From Dehalococcoidales bacterium (lineage in GTDB: Bacteria; Chloroflexota; Dehalococcoidia; Dehalococcoidales; UBA5760): 17,040 bases of DNA. Where the stretch lies: NCBI GenBank assembly GCA_018399795.1, contig JAGYOC010000286.1:1-17040 (forward strand), read 5' to 3'. The notes beneath the pieces are model-generated. The model was not told the origin of the DNA. It did no database searches and worked only from the letters and a program-made list of their open reading frames with translations. Of the stretch, positions 1-7,332 are shown in pieces. The number at the start of each line of letters is the position of its first letter. Position 1 is the stretch's first letter. Made by a program: the position numbers and the translations under genes.

Positions 1-23
1 GCCATCTTTCCGCCGGTCATCAT
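1..23 (-). CDS. Possible start of a further minus-strand gene, cut by the window edge
   Basis: Two adjacent ATG codons on the minus strand (23-21 and 20-18) begin an open frame that runs out of the window, reading MMTGGKM. A GGAG Shine-Dalgarno-like sequence lies at 36-33, nine bases before the first ATG, and the thioesterase stop is about 30 bases upstream, so this would be the next gene of the thiL operon. Only seven codons are visible, so the product cannot be named and the frame may be chance. Confidence 0.3.
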
Positions 24-54
24 TCCAACCTGCTCCAGAACTCCCGTTCCTTAA

Positions 55-486
55 TTAAAAGCGATAGCCCTTCTCGCTGATGTACTGGGTGGCTCTCGCC
101 TCGGTTACCACCGTACCATCATCCAGAGTCAGTTTTGCCCGCGTTTCGGCAAACCTGCGCTCTTTTCTCGTTGTCCAGGCACTTATAATAAGGTGTTCCC
201 CTACTTTAACCGGCCGTCTAAACTTGACTTCCATTACGGCGGTAACCCCGGGAACATCCTCAAAGTAGGCAGCGTAAGCCATTGCTTCGTCGAGGAGGGT
301 GGTCAGGATACCGCCGTGGATGATGTTCTGCCAACCCTGGTGCATATCGGTGGGGGTAAACTCAGAAGTGGCCACGCTGCCGTCCCAGTCAAAGCTCAGC
401 TTTACCCCACACGGATTTTTCCTGCCACAGCCAAAACACATATCACTGGGCGCAATCGATGGCCCTTGCTTATCCTTACTCGCCAT
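55..486 (-). CDS. PaaI-family hotdog-fold thioesterase
   Basis: This 143-residue protein looks like a single-domain hotdog thioesterase of the PaaI/4HBT superfamily, which hydrolyses acyl-CoA or related thioesters in the cytoplasm. It opens with a Cys-rich segment CFGCGRKNPCG (about residues 17-27), common in one branch of the family, and carries the active-site signature HGGI followed by LLDEAMAYAAY (about 57-74), the central hotdog helix with the expected acidic residue. The C-terminal strands (VKFRRPVKVGEHL and the later TRAKLTLDDGTVVTEARA) fit the fold, and the length is normal. The start lies one base after the tsaB stop, with no clear ribosome-binding site, so it is probably translationally coupled. 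Substrate is unknown; nothing nearby indicates aromatic degradation. Confidence 0.85.
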   Translation of the reverse strand: MASKDKQGPSIAPSDMCFGCGRKNPCGVKLSFDWDGSVATSEFTPTDMHQGWQNIIHGGILTTLLDEAMAYAAYFEDVPGVTAVMEVKFRRPVKVGEHLIISAWTTRKERRFAETRAKLTLDDGTVVTEARATQYISEKGYRF

Positions 487-487
487 G

Positions 488-1183
488 CTAACCGGAAATA
501 CCTCTCCGCTTTTTTGGTTTGGTAATATGCGGGCGCCTCAGGTAAATCGGGCTCAAGCTAGCCGGATCGTTGTAGCACCCTATTTTGAGCTGTTTCTCCC
601 CCAGTTCGGCAAGAAAACCCGCCCGACGGAACCTGGCTGCCGGCGACGTTATCAGTGCCTTTTGTTCCAGAATCTCTTTTAGCCTGCTGGCAATATATGG
701 AGTGATTTCACCACAGAATATTGTTCTGGTGGTTATCCAAGAACAAAGTTTTTCCAGGGTGGTTACCTGTTCGGAAAGAACACCCTGCCAGCGATTGTAT
801 TTTTTCCGGTAGATAGCAGCAGCAATCTCTCCTCTACCTGCCCCGAATATCGGGCACACCGGTAGCCCTGTCTCGGCATGCTGGTAGGCAGCCAGTTCCA
901 GGCTACTGATACCGACAAGGGGAATACCCAAGCTGAAAGCCAGCCCCTTGGCCACGCTGATGCCGACCCGAAGCCCATTATAGCTGCCCGGACCCCTGGC
1001 CACAATTATGCCGCTCAATGAGACCGGACTCAGCCCCGCCTGACTGAGCATATCGGCCAGACGTGGCAGTAACTGTGTAGAGTGGTTCTGCCCGCATTGC
1101 CAGGTAAGCTCGGCCTTAAGTTCACCACCATCAATCAGCGCCAGGCTGGCTATATCGGTCGATGTGTCTATCGCCAGTCGCAT
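488..1183 (-). CDS. tsaB: tRNA threonylcarbamoyladenosine biosynthesis protein TsaB
   Basis: TsaB is the inactive ASKHA-fold partner that supports TsaD in transferring the threonylcarbamoyl group to A37 of ANN-decoding tRNAs. The 231-residue product starts with the characteristic MRLAIDTST strand, has the NHST motif near residue 33, and the family signature GPGSYNGLRVG near 65-75 (usually GPGSFTGLR). The C-terminal half is more divergent and ends in a basic tail. The ATG shares one base with the tsaE stop (TAATG), indicating coupled translation with its complex partner. tsaD itself is not in this window. Length is typical. Confidence 0.93.
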   Translation of the reverse strand: MRLAIDTSTDIASLALIDGGELKAELTWQCGQNHSTQLLPRLADMLSQAGLSPVSLSGIIVARGPGSYNGLRVGISVAKGLAFSLGIPLVGISSLELAAYQHAETGLPVCPIFGAGRGEIAAAIYRKKYNRWQGVLSEQVTTLEKLCSWITTRTIFCGEITPYIASRLKEILEQKALITSPAARFRRAGFLAELGEKQLKIGCYNDPASLSPIYLRRPHITKPKKRRGISG

Positions 1184-1674
1184 TACCCGCTATTTCTTCC
1201 TGTCCCGTCGTAAATACCCTTTAGCCGCGCAAGCATTTCCTCATAATGACTGCCATGGGGTATCAGGCAGATATTGCGTTGGCTTCCTTCACAGTAGCTC
1301 ATTTCAATCAGGAGGTTTTCTACCGGGAGCAGGCTCAAGCCGTTATCTGCCCACTCTACGACAGAAACCCCGTTGCCGTACAGGTAGTCATCCAGACCCA
1401 GGTCACTGATTTCTTCCCGGCATTCCAGACGGTAAAGGTCCATATGGTACAGCGGGAACCTGCCGTATAGCTCTCTCATTATAACAAAAGATGGGCTCGA
1501 GGCATAATCCCTGATACCCATTCCCCGGGCAATACCCTGGGTCAGACAGGTTTTGCCACTACCCAGCCGCCCGGTGAGAAGGATAACATCCCCGGGCCTT
1601 ACCATCCTGCCGATAAGTGTGCCGATTTTCCGGGTATGCACAGAGCTCTCACTGATCATGTTGAGTTCAGCCAA
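1183..1674 (-). CDS. tsaE: tRNA threonylcarbamoyladenosine biosynthesis ATPase TsaE
   Basis: TsaE is the small P-loop ATPase that resets the TsaB-TsaD complex during t6A37 tRNA modification. The 163-residue protein has the Walker A motif GRLGSGKT (about 35-42), the SPSF segment (59-62), the MDLYRLE motif (77-83) and VVEWAD (104-109), which corresponds to the family's conserved VEWPE region. The predicted start is TTG at 1674-1672: a strong GAGGAG sequence at 1689-1684 lies nine bases before it, whereas the in-frame ATG five codons later has no such site. It follows thiL by 21 bases and overlaps tsaB by one base, so the three form one transcript. Confidence 0.93.
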   Translation of the reverse strand: MAELNMISESSVHTRKIGTLIGRMVRPGDVILLTGRLGSGKTCLTQGIARGMGIRDYASSPSFVIMRELYGRFPLYHMDLYRLECREEISDLGLDDYLYGNGVSVVEWADNGLSLLPVENLLIEMSYCEGSQRNICLIPHGSHYEEMLARLKGIYDGTGRNSG

Positions 1675-1683
1675 TATGGTTTG

Positions 1684-1689
1684 CTCCTC
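1684..1689 (-). promoter_or_regulatory. Ribosome-binding site fixing the TTG start of tsaE
   Basis: GAGGAG on the minus strand stands nine bases before TTG at 1674-1672. It is one of the few strong Shine-Dalgarno sequences in this operon and decides for the non-ATG start over the ATG five codons downstream. Confidence 0.7.
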
Positions 1690-1695
1690 ATAAAA

Positions 1696-2715
1696 CTATG
1701 CGGACGTTATACCGAAATGCTGCCAGCCTTTTCGCAAAGGCTCAAAGGGGTATCCACTGGAGTCGACCAGAACAACTTCCCCTTTCCGCTCATCCGTCAT
1801 TTCGCCGATTACTGTTACCGGACACCGGGTACCCAGACGAACCCGGTTGATTTCTTCTATCCTGCCGGTAAAAAGCAGCTCGTAATCCTCACCACCGGCT
1901 AGCGCCATCTCAGCTGCGCCCTCAGGAAAATTGGCCCTTACTACCGGGTGTACGGGTATATTATCAACCCTAATATGAGCACCAAGCCCGCTGGCCAAGC
2001 AGATATGGCCCAGGTCCGAGCACAGCCCATCGCTCACATCTATCGCTGCCCTTATCCCCTGTTCCAACATCAGCTTTCCTTCCGCTATACGCGGAACCGG
2101 ATGAAAAAAAGCCTCCTTCAGGGTTGACGCGGTATCCGGTTTAACCCTGATCTCTCCATTCAATACCGCCAAACCGGCACTAGCTGCGCCCAGGTAACCG
2201 GTGACAGCTACCAGGTCACCCGCTCTGGCTGCCGACCGCGTCAAAATATGCCCCTCACCCCCGTGGGCACAACCCAGAACGGTAATGTCGATTACAATTT
2301 GAGAGGCCCGGCTTACGTTGCCGCCGCAGATGATGACACCGTTCTCTTCAGCCTGGGCAATCATTCCCCGGTAGACGGCGGTAATATCTTCCACCGCGGT
2401 TGTTTCCGGCAGCGCGAGTGACACCAGAGCATACCGCGGGACACCTCCCATGGCAGCGATATCACTCAGATTTATGGCCAGTGCCTTCCATCCGACCTCT
2501 TCCCAGGGAAACATGCCGGCCTGGAAATGTACGTCCTGAATAAAGGAATCCGCGGTGGCCAGTTCCACCCCGGTTCCGCTCTGCCAGGCGGCGGCGTCAT
2601 CACCGATTCCGAGCAGAAGCCCTTTCCAGTCGGCCGGGTGTCCCTCCCTGGATTCCCGCACCATTCCTGCCAGAAGGTCGATCAGCCCGAATTCGCCCAG
2701 TTCAGAGACCTCCAT
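1696..2715 (-). CDS. thiL: Thiamine-monophosphate kinase ThiL
   Basis: ThiL phosphorylates thiamine monophosphate to the cofactor thiamine diphosphate using ATP; it belongs to the PurM/AIR-synthase-like fold. With the start at ATG 2715 the product has 339 residues, normal for the family. Visible motifs are GIGDDAA (36-42), ATADSFIQDVHF (53-64), AINLSDIAAMGG (80-91), CGGNVSR (130-136, where many ThiL have GGDT), DVSDGL (226-231) and AGGEDYELLF in the last third. The reading frame stays open 12 codons further upstream, but the ATG at 2715 begins the conserved N-terminus and lies just behind a -10 box, so the longer version is unlikely. No other thiamine genes are nearby; it is the first gene of the thiL-tsaE-tsaB-thioesterase transcript. 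Confidence 0.93.
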   Translation of the reverse strand: MEVSELGEFGLIDLLAGMVRESREGHPADWKGLLLGIGDDAAAWQSGTGVELATADSFIQDVHFQAGMFPWEEVGWKALAINLSDIAAMGGVPRYALVSLALPETTAVEDITAVYRGMIAQAEENGVIICGGNVSRASQIVIDITVLGCAHGGEGHILTRSAARAGDLVAVTGYLGAASAGLAVLNGEIRVKPDTASTLKEAFFHPVPRIAEGKLMLEQGIRAAIDVSDGLCSDLGHICLASGLGAHIRVDNIPVHPVVRANFPEGAAEMALAGGEDYELLFTGRIEEINRVRLGTRCPVTVIGEMTDERKGEVVLVDSSGYPFEPLRKGWQHFGITSA

Positions 2716-2722
2716 AGCTAGA

Positions 2723-2751
2723 ATTATAACACGCACCCTGCTGAGTAACAA
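2723..2751 (-). promoter_or_regulatory. Sigma-70 promoter of thiL-tsaE-tsaB, predicted leaderless
   Basis: On the minus strand TTGTTA (2751-2746) is followed after exactly 17 bases by a perfect TATAAT (2728-2723). Only seven bases separate the -10 box from the thiL ATG at 2715, so transcription should begin at or next to the A of the ATG. No ribosome-binding site fits between them. Confidence 0.75.
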
Positions 2752-2810
2752 CGAGACAGTACCATCCGTGAAATAAATAATTCGGGGTCATTCATGCCCT
2801 CCGAAAAGTC

Positions 2811-2839
2811 TGGTCACAGCGCCAAAAAGCTGATATATT
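2811..2839 (+). promoter_or_regulatory. Probable promoter of the phosphoesterase-rsmA-ispE transcript
   Basis: TGGTCA (2811-2816, four of six matches to TTGACA), a 17-base spacer, and TATATT (2834-2839, five of six matches to TATAAT) point rightwards. The -10 box ends ten bases before the ATG at 2850, leaving an mRNA leader of at most a few bases. It is divergent from the thiL promoter in the same gap of roughly 130 bases. Confidence 0.5.
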
Positions 2840-2849
2840 GTTTAGCGAG

Positions 2850-3584
2850 ATGCGTTGTGCAATTATAGCCGATATTCACGCCAATATGGCCGCCCTATCC
2901 GCCGTAATGGATGACATCAAGCGGCGGGGAGGCGTCGAGCAGGTCTGGTGTCTCGGCGATATTGTCGGCTACGGCCCTGAACCACATCAGTGTATTGAAA
3001 TCGTGCGGCGGTTGAGTGACGTATGCGTGGCGGGAAACCACGATAGGGCGGCAACCGGCAAGCTCAACCTGGCAGAGTTCAACCCCGAAGCCGCCTACGC
3101 CTGTCGCTGGACAGCAGAGCAAATAAAAGGTGAGGACATCGCCTTTCTGGATGAGCTGCCCGAGGTGGCAACCAGGGACGATTTCACCCTGGTTCACGGT
3201 AGCCCCAGACAGCCCGTCTGGGAGTATCTATTGTCCATCAGCAGCGCACGCGAGAACTTCTCTCACTTCAGCACCAGATTTTGCCTGGTCGGCCATACTC
3301 ACGTACCCTCTATTTTCCGGCGTACCGAAGGTGGCGGATGTTCCTTCAACCCCTTTTCCCCAAATATCGGGCTTGCTCTGGGTAAGAGCCGTATGATCAT
3401 CAATCCCGGCAGCGTAGGGCAGCCCAGAGATGGTGACCCCCGGGCCGGCTATGCTATCCTTGATGATAGAGTAAATATGCTGAGGCTATACCGGGTTCCC
3501 TACGATATCAGCCTGACCCAGGCAAAAATGGTGAAGCAGAATCTGCCCATGAAACTTGTTTCCCGGCTGAGCCGTGGCGTCTGA
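2850..3584 (+). CDS. Calcineurin-like metallophosphoesterase (YfcE/MJ0936-like)
   Basis: A 244-residue metal-dependent phosphoesterase with the full set of motifs in order: DIH (D8, H10), GD (D37 in LGDIVGYGPEP), GNHD (62-65), H116 in LVHGSPR, and GHTH (148-151). These residues bind the two metal ions of the calcineurin-like fold. The segment IINPGSVGQPRDGDPRAGYAILD near the C-terminus is typical of the YfcE/MJ0936 branch of small cytoplasmic phosphodiesterases. The frame is open from a TTG four codons upstream, but ATG 2850 starts the conserved strand MRCAIIADIHAN and agrees with the promoter position. It is followed after about 54 bases by rsmA. The substrate cannot be deduced. Confidence 0.88.
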   Translation: MRCAIIADIHANMAALSAVMDDIKRRGGVEQVWCLGDIVGYGPEPHQCIEIVRRLSDVCVAGNHDRAATGKLNLAEFNPEAAYACRWTAEQIKGEDIAFLDELPEVATRDDFTLVHGSPRQPVWEYLLSISSARENFSHFSTRFCLVGHTHVPSIFRRTEGGGCSFNPFSPNIGLALGKSRMIINPGSVGQPRDGDPRAGYAILDDRVNMLRLYRVPYDISLTQAKMVKQNLPMKLVSRLSRGV

Positions 3585-3638
3585 TGCTGACATGTAAATC
3601 AGGGACCTGGTTCGCCCGTTTATTTCAGAGGTATTTTG

Positions 3639-4511
3639 GTGACAGCGGGAATGCTTTTGGAAACTACCCGGCGTGAGTTGCGTCGGTTGAAGCTCAGCTC
3701 AAAAAAGAGACTGGGGCAGCACTTCCTCGTTGACGAGGAAGTGCTTGAAACTATTGTCCACACCGCCGACCTTACGGAAAGCGATACGGTAATAGAGATC
3801 GGGCCCGGGCTGGGTGTGTTGAGCAGGGAAATCGCCCGCCGGGTGGGCAGACTGATTGCCGTCGAACTGGATGACAGGCTGGCTTCCATTTTGAGGAGCA
3901 ATATGGCTCGTTTTGCCAACACCACCGTGATTAACGATAACGTCCTCAATACGGAACCGGCATCTCTGATAGAGCTGTCCCAGCAGAGAATCTCTGCAGC
4001 AACTCCCTACAAGGTGGTGGCCAATCTCCCCTACTATATTACCTCTGCCGTAATACGACATTTTCTCGATACAACTTTAAAGCCGGGCCTGATAGTAGTA
4101 ATGGTACAGAAGGAAGTAGCAGAAGCTATCACGGCAGAACCCGGTCGGATGAGCCTGCTCGCTATCAGCGTACAGCTCTACGCCAGGGCAGAGCTGGTCG
4201 AATATGTGCCGGCACGCTGTTTCTACCCTGTTCCCGAGGTGGATTCGGCGCTCATCAAGCTGGCCTCCTATCCAGCGCCAGCACTAAAAGTAAATGAAGA
4301 AGGCTTTTTTAACCTGGTACGTGCCGGTTTCACGGCTTCCCGAAAGCAGATATGCAATTCCCTGGCCCGTGGCCTTGGCATGGCCAAGGAAAATATATGC
4401 TCCCGCCTGTCTGAGGCTGGCATAGCGAAGGAACGACGGGCGGAAACGCTTTCCCTTGAGGAGTGGGGAGAGCTCTGGCGGGTTTTCGATAGATGGGGTA
4501 AAGGAGATTAG
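3639..4511 (+). CDS. rsmA: 16S rRNA (adenine1518/1519-N6)-dimethyltransferase RsmA (KsgA)
   Basis: RsmA dimethylates two adjacent adenines in the loop of 16S helix 45, a late checkpoint in 30S subunit assembly. The 290-residue protein shows the N-terminal KKRLGQHFLVD signature (23-33), SAM-binding motif IEIGPGLG (about 52-59), the acidic VELDD at the end of strand 2, the catalytic NLPY (129-132), and the family C-terminal CFYPVPEVDSALIKL. GTG at 3639 is the best start: GAGG at 3628-3631 lies seven bases before it, while TTG at 3636 is too close and ATG at 3651 has no site. It precedes ispE by one base. A perfect inverted repeat lies inside the gene near its 5' end (see separate entry). Confidence 0.95.
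   Translation: MTAGMLLETTRRELRRLKLSSKKRLGQHFLVDEEVLETIVHTADLTESDTVIEIGPGLGVLSREIARRVGRLIAVELDDRLASILRSNMARFANTTVINDNVLNTEPASLIELSQQRISAATPYKVVANLPYYITSAVIRHFLDTTLKPGLIVVMVQKEVAEAITAEPGRMSLLAISVQLYARAELVEYVPARCFYPVPEVDSALIKLASYPAPALKVNEEGFFNLVRAGFTASRKQICNSLARGLGMAKENICSRLSEAGIAKERRAETLSLEEWGELWRVFDRWGKGD
3718..3745. repeat. Perfect 12-bp inverted repeat inside rsmA
   Basis: AGCACTTCCTCG (3718-3729) and CGAGGAAGTGCT (3734-3745) are exact reverse complements separated by TTGA. In mRNA this would form a stable 12-bp stem with a tetraloop about 80 bases after the rsmA start, over the codons for the conserved HFLVDEEVL segment. No U-run follows, so it is not a terminator. Confidence 0.85.
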
Positions 4512-4512
4512 C

Positions 4513-5391
4513 GTGCTTGAGGAAATGGCGCCGGCCAAGTTGAACCTCACCCTGGAAGTGCTGGGAAATCTCGAGAATAGTTTCCACCGCATACGTAGCG
4601 TTGCCCAGGCCATAAATCTATGTGATGTGCTTCGTTTCCAGCCCGGCGACGGTACCCGGATAAGTTGCGCCGATAAATACTGGTCTGCCGGGGAAAGCCT
4701 GGTATCGAGAACGATACAAATGCTCAGAGAAGCCACCGGCTGCTCCAGGGGGGTATCAATCGAGGTTGAGAAGTCCATACCCCTACTTTCCGGTTTAAGC
4801 GGCGACAGCAGTGATGCAGCCGCCACCCTCTTCGGACTAAACCGGCTATGGGGGCTCAATATAACCCGCCGGGACCTGCTTGAGATGGCATCACGGCTGG
4901 GCTCCGATGTCGCCTTTTTCCTCTACAGCGGCACCGCCCTCCTTGAGGGCAGTGGAGAAATAGTGACACCATTGCCCGCGTGTCCACACCTCTGGGTAGT
5001 GCTGCTCCTGCCGCAAATTCCCAGGAAACCGGGCAAGACCGGACGGCTATATGGGAAAATAGGGAGAGAATTGCATAGCACCGGGAGTGTCACAGACAGA
5101 ATGACATCCTACCTGGAGCAGCCGGACAAGGGAGAAATGCCCTCTCTGTTCAATGTATTCGACGGTGTTGCCTCCGCTGCTTTTCCCGGCCTGGAGAGAT
5201 ACAGGCAACAATTTATCGAGGCCGGTGCGCTTGAAATACACCTGGCAGGCTCGGGACCGGTACTCTACAGCCTTTTTAAGGATGTTGCCCGGGCCAGGGA
5301 GGTGCACCGGCGACTGGGCGATAACGGGCATGCCGCATACCTTACGGATACAACGGTCGGCCAAAAGACAGAAGGTATTGCAGAATACTAG
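4513..5391 (+). CDS. ispE: 4-diphosphocytidyl-2-C-methyl-D-erythritol kinase IspE
   Basis: IspE is the ATP-dependent GHMP-family kinase of the non-mevalonate isoprenoid pathway. The 292-residue product has the N-terminal APAKLNLTLEVLG signature (6-18), the phosphate-binding segment GLSGDSSDAAA (94-104, a variant of GLGGGSSDAAA), GSDVAFFL with the putative catalytic Asp132, and the third motif LAGSGPVLYSLF near residue 250. GTG at 4513 is chosen because AAGGAG (4501-4506) lies six bases upstream; the frame remains open further upstream inside rsmA, but that part lacks family resemblance. The start follows the rsmA stop by one base, a common pairing in bacteria. It ends two bases from the convergent cca stop. 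Confidence 0.93.
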   Translation: MLEEMAPAKLNLTLEVLGNLENSFHRIRSVAQAINLCDVLRFQPGDGTRISCADKYWSAGESLVSRTIQMLREATGCSRGVSIEVEKSIPLLSGLSGDSSDAAATLFGLNRLWGLNITRRDLLEMASRLGSDVAFFLYSGTALLEGSGEIVTPLPACPHLWVVLLLPQIPRKPGKTGRLYGKIGRELHSTGSVTDRMTSYLEQPDKGEMPSLFNVFDGVASAAFPGLERYRQQFIEAGALEIHLAGSGPVLYSLFKDVARAREVHRRLGDNGHAAYLTDTTVGQKTEGIAEY

Positions 5392-5393
5392 AG

Positions 5394-6665
5394 TCAGGGG
5401 CCCAGCTTTTCCCCCTTATCCAGCCACTCTTTAGCCAGTGCTTCTTCCCCGGCTTTGCTCCTTACGACTCCATCCAGCCGGGCATCGTGGAGCATGGCCA
5501 GAACATCCTTCATAACAGGAGAAGGAGAAAAGCCCATTTCGAGCAAATCACTGCCGGTCAGTACAGGCTTGATATAGCGTAATTCACTGAGATAAACTTC
5601 CAGGTTCCTTCGGATAATGGCTGAGCCACTAGCCAGCAGGCTGGCAATTACGGCAGTCTCGCTATTACCGTGGATAAAGTGGTAAACCGTGCTGCGCTTT
5701 ATCCCCGGCCGGGATATATTCCTGAGTCCACCTCTCAGGCAAATAGTTTCTCTTATCACCCGGGATACCACCCCGGGCAGCCCCAGAAACGAAACAAGTT
5801 CCTCACCGGCATCCTCATCCAGCCGGTATAACAGCAGCGCCAGATATAACTCGAATGATGGAGTATCCGGGGCACAGTAACGACGGGCTGATTTGAACCT
5901 TTCGGCAAGCCACCCGTTACCCCTGATGCCCGGATGCAGTCTGGCCAGCACTCCGAGCTCTCCGGCGCGTTGTATAATCCCCTCCGGTTCGGCTTCCCGG
6001 AAAACGCACTCCACCTCGTACCGTATCCGTTCACCGCTTATGGTATCCAGCATCGGGATATCTTTCCTGAGCAAATTCAGGGTATCCTTTTCGATACAGA
6101 AGTCCAGCCGCTGCTCGTAGCGAAGGGCACGCCATATACGGGTGGCGTCATCAACGAAACTTTTACTATGCAGAATGCGGACCAGTCCGTTCCTGAGGTC
6201 TTCCTGCCCTCTGTGAAGGTCGAGTAGCTCTCCATATCTATCCCCGGCAAGGTTAATCGCCATTGCATTGATGGTAAAGTCACGGCGGTACAGATCATCC
6301 TCAATCGAGCCCGGCACTACGTCCGGCAACGCCCCCGCCCTCGCATAGCTTTCTGAACGGGCCGTGGCAAGGTCAACGCTCCGTTCCTCCCATTCTATCT
6401 TGGCCGTATTGAAGCGGGGGTGAACGGTAAGCCTGCCTGGCCTCATATCGGCAAGTTGACCGGCCAGCTCAATGGCATCACCCTCCACCACAAGGTCGAT
6501 ATCACGGGTAGCTTTCCCCATGAGCAAATCACGCACCACGCCACCCACGAGATAGAGACTGCCCCCTCTGACGCCAACCAGATCGCTGGCGGCCTTTATC
6601 AGGTCGATTACCTCAACCGGCAGTTGTTTTTCGATGATGGTGGCAAGATTGGTCCGGGCGCTCAT
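5394..6665 (-). CDS. cca: CCA tRNA nucleotidyltransferase / poly(A) polymerase family protein
   Basis: A class II nucleotidyltransferase that adds the 3'-terminal CCA, or part of it, to tRNA. The 423-residue protein begins its catalytic head at LYLVGGVVRDLLMG (38-50, GG and RD motif) with the metal-binding DID at 55-57, then RRDFTINAMA (127-136) for sugar selection, and LLDLHRGQEDLRNGLVRILH leading into the neck domain (VDDATRIWRALRYEQRL). SGERIRYE further on corresponds to the base-recognition motif D region. The C-terminal ARLDGVV...EEALAKEWL is typical of bacterial CCA-adding enzymes. Whether it adds CCA or only CC or A cannot be settled by eye. No HD domain is evident. It is a single-gene unit, convergent with ispE. 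Confidence 0.88.
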   Translation of the reverse strand: MSARTNLATIIEKQLPVEVIDLIKAASDLVGVRGGSLYLVGGVVRDLLMGKATRDIDLVVEGDAIELAGQLADMRPGRLTVHPRFNTAKIEWEERSVDLATARSESYARAGALPDVVPGSIEDDLYRRDFTINAMAINLAGDRYGELLDLHRGQEDLRNGLVRILHSKSFVDDATRIWRALRYEQRLDFCIEKDTLNLLRKDIPMLDTISGERIRYEVECVFREAEPEGIIQRAGELGVLARLHPGIRGNGWLAERFKSARRYCAPDTPSFELYLALLLYRLDEDAGEELVSFLGLPGVVSRVIRETICLRGGLRNISRPGIKRSTVYHFIHGNSETAVIASLLASGSAIIRRNLEVYLSELRYIKPVLTGSDLLEMGFSPSPVMKDVLAMLHDARLDGVVRSKAGEEALAKEWLDKGEKLGP

Positions 6666-6673
6666 ATTTCCGC

Positions 6674-6679
6674 ATTATA
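6674..6679 (-). promoter_or_regulatory. -10 box of cca, predicted leaderless start
   Basis: A perfect TATAAT on the minus strand (6679-6674) lies eight bases before the cca ATG at 6665. A TTTACA at 6705-6700 is a possible -35 but the 20-base spacer is long, so the -35 is uncertain. No ribosome-binding site lies between the -10 and the ATG, implying a leaderless mRNA. Confidence 0.55.
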
Positions 6680-6710
6680 GCACAGTGCGGGCAGGTGTAT
6701 GTAAAGCGAA

Positions 6711-6740
6711 TTGCCATTTGGTCTCTATTTTGCCTATACT
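6711..6740 (+). promoter_or_regulatory. Promoter of the kinase-dCMP deaminase pair
   Basis: TTGCCA (6711-6716, five of six matches) is followed after 18 bases by TATACT (6735-6740, five of six). The expected start near 6747 gives a leader of about 19 bases containing AGGG (6756-6759) six bases before the ATG. It is divergent from the cca promoter in the same gap of 100 bases. Confidence 0.6.
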
Positions 6741-6765
6741 ATACTTGATCGCTTCAGGGTAGTTT

Positions 6766-7332
6766 ATGAAAGTAGTTTCGATTGTTGGTATGGCAGGCTC
6801 CGGGAAATCCGTGGTAGCCGCTGTATTCGAATCAAAAGGCTTCACCCGCATTAGATTCGGGGATATCACCGACAGGGAAGTAATAAAGCGCGGGCTCGAG
6901 CTCAACGAGTATAACGAGCGCATGGTAAGGGAAGCTCTCCGGCGTGAACATGGCATGGAGATCTATGCCCGTTTCAACCTGGAAAGAATCGATGCAGCCC
7001 GGGAGCACTCCGATGTGGTCGTCGATGGACTCTACTCCTGGGAGGAGTATATTCTGCTCAAGGAATACTACGGCGATGCCTTCCGCCTGGTTGCCGTGTT
7101 TTCATCACCGGAAACGAGATATAGACGGCTATCCGGCCGGGAAGAGCGTCCCCTCGCACGGTATGAGGCATCCGGCCGGGATCGCTCGGAAATAGAGAAA
7201 GTCAACAAGGGAGGCCCTATCGCTATGGCCGACTTCACCCTGATAAACGAATCCTCCCTGGAAGAAGTAAAGAAAGCTACAGAAAGCATCATTCACATGA
7301 TGCGCCAAACTGACTATGGAAAAACCGTTTAG
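6766..7332 (+). CDS. P-loop nucleotide kinase-like protein (dephospho-CoA kinase-like, resembles archaeal UPF0200)
   Basis: This 188-residue protein has a Walker A motif GMAGSGKS (8-15) at the very N-terminus and the architecture of small nucleoside-monophosphate or dephospho-CoA kinases: RFGDITDREVIKRGLELNE after strand 2, VVVDGLYSWEE as the DG/Walker B-like strand, and an Arg-rich lid region RYRRLSGREERPLARYEASGRDRSEIE. The closest resemblance I recall is to archaeal UPF0200 and Dehalococcoidia AAA-family proteins, not to canonical CoaE. It overlaps the dCMP deaminase gene by 17 bases, so the two products may act together, for example in deoxynucleotide metabolism; that is inference. The substrate is unknown. 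Confidence 0.75.
   Translation: MKVVSIVGMAGSGKSVVAAVFESKGFTRIRFGDITDREVIKRGLELNEYNERMVREALRREHGMEIYARFNLERIDAAREHSDVVVDGLYSWEEYILLKEYYGDAFRLVAVFSSPETRYRRLSGREERPLARYEASGRDRSEIEKVNKGGPIAMADFTLINESSLEEVKKATESIIHMMRQTDYGKTV

Noticed and set aside
4456..4512. Upstream extension of ispE into rsmA
   Set aside because: The extra 19 codons lie within rsmA and lack family similarity, while GTG 4513 has AAGGAG at ideal spacing and begins just before the conserved APAKLNL segment.
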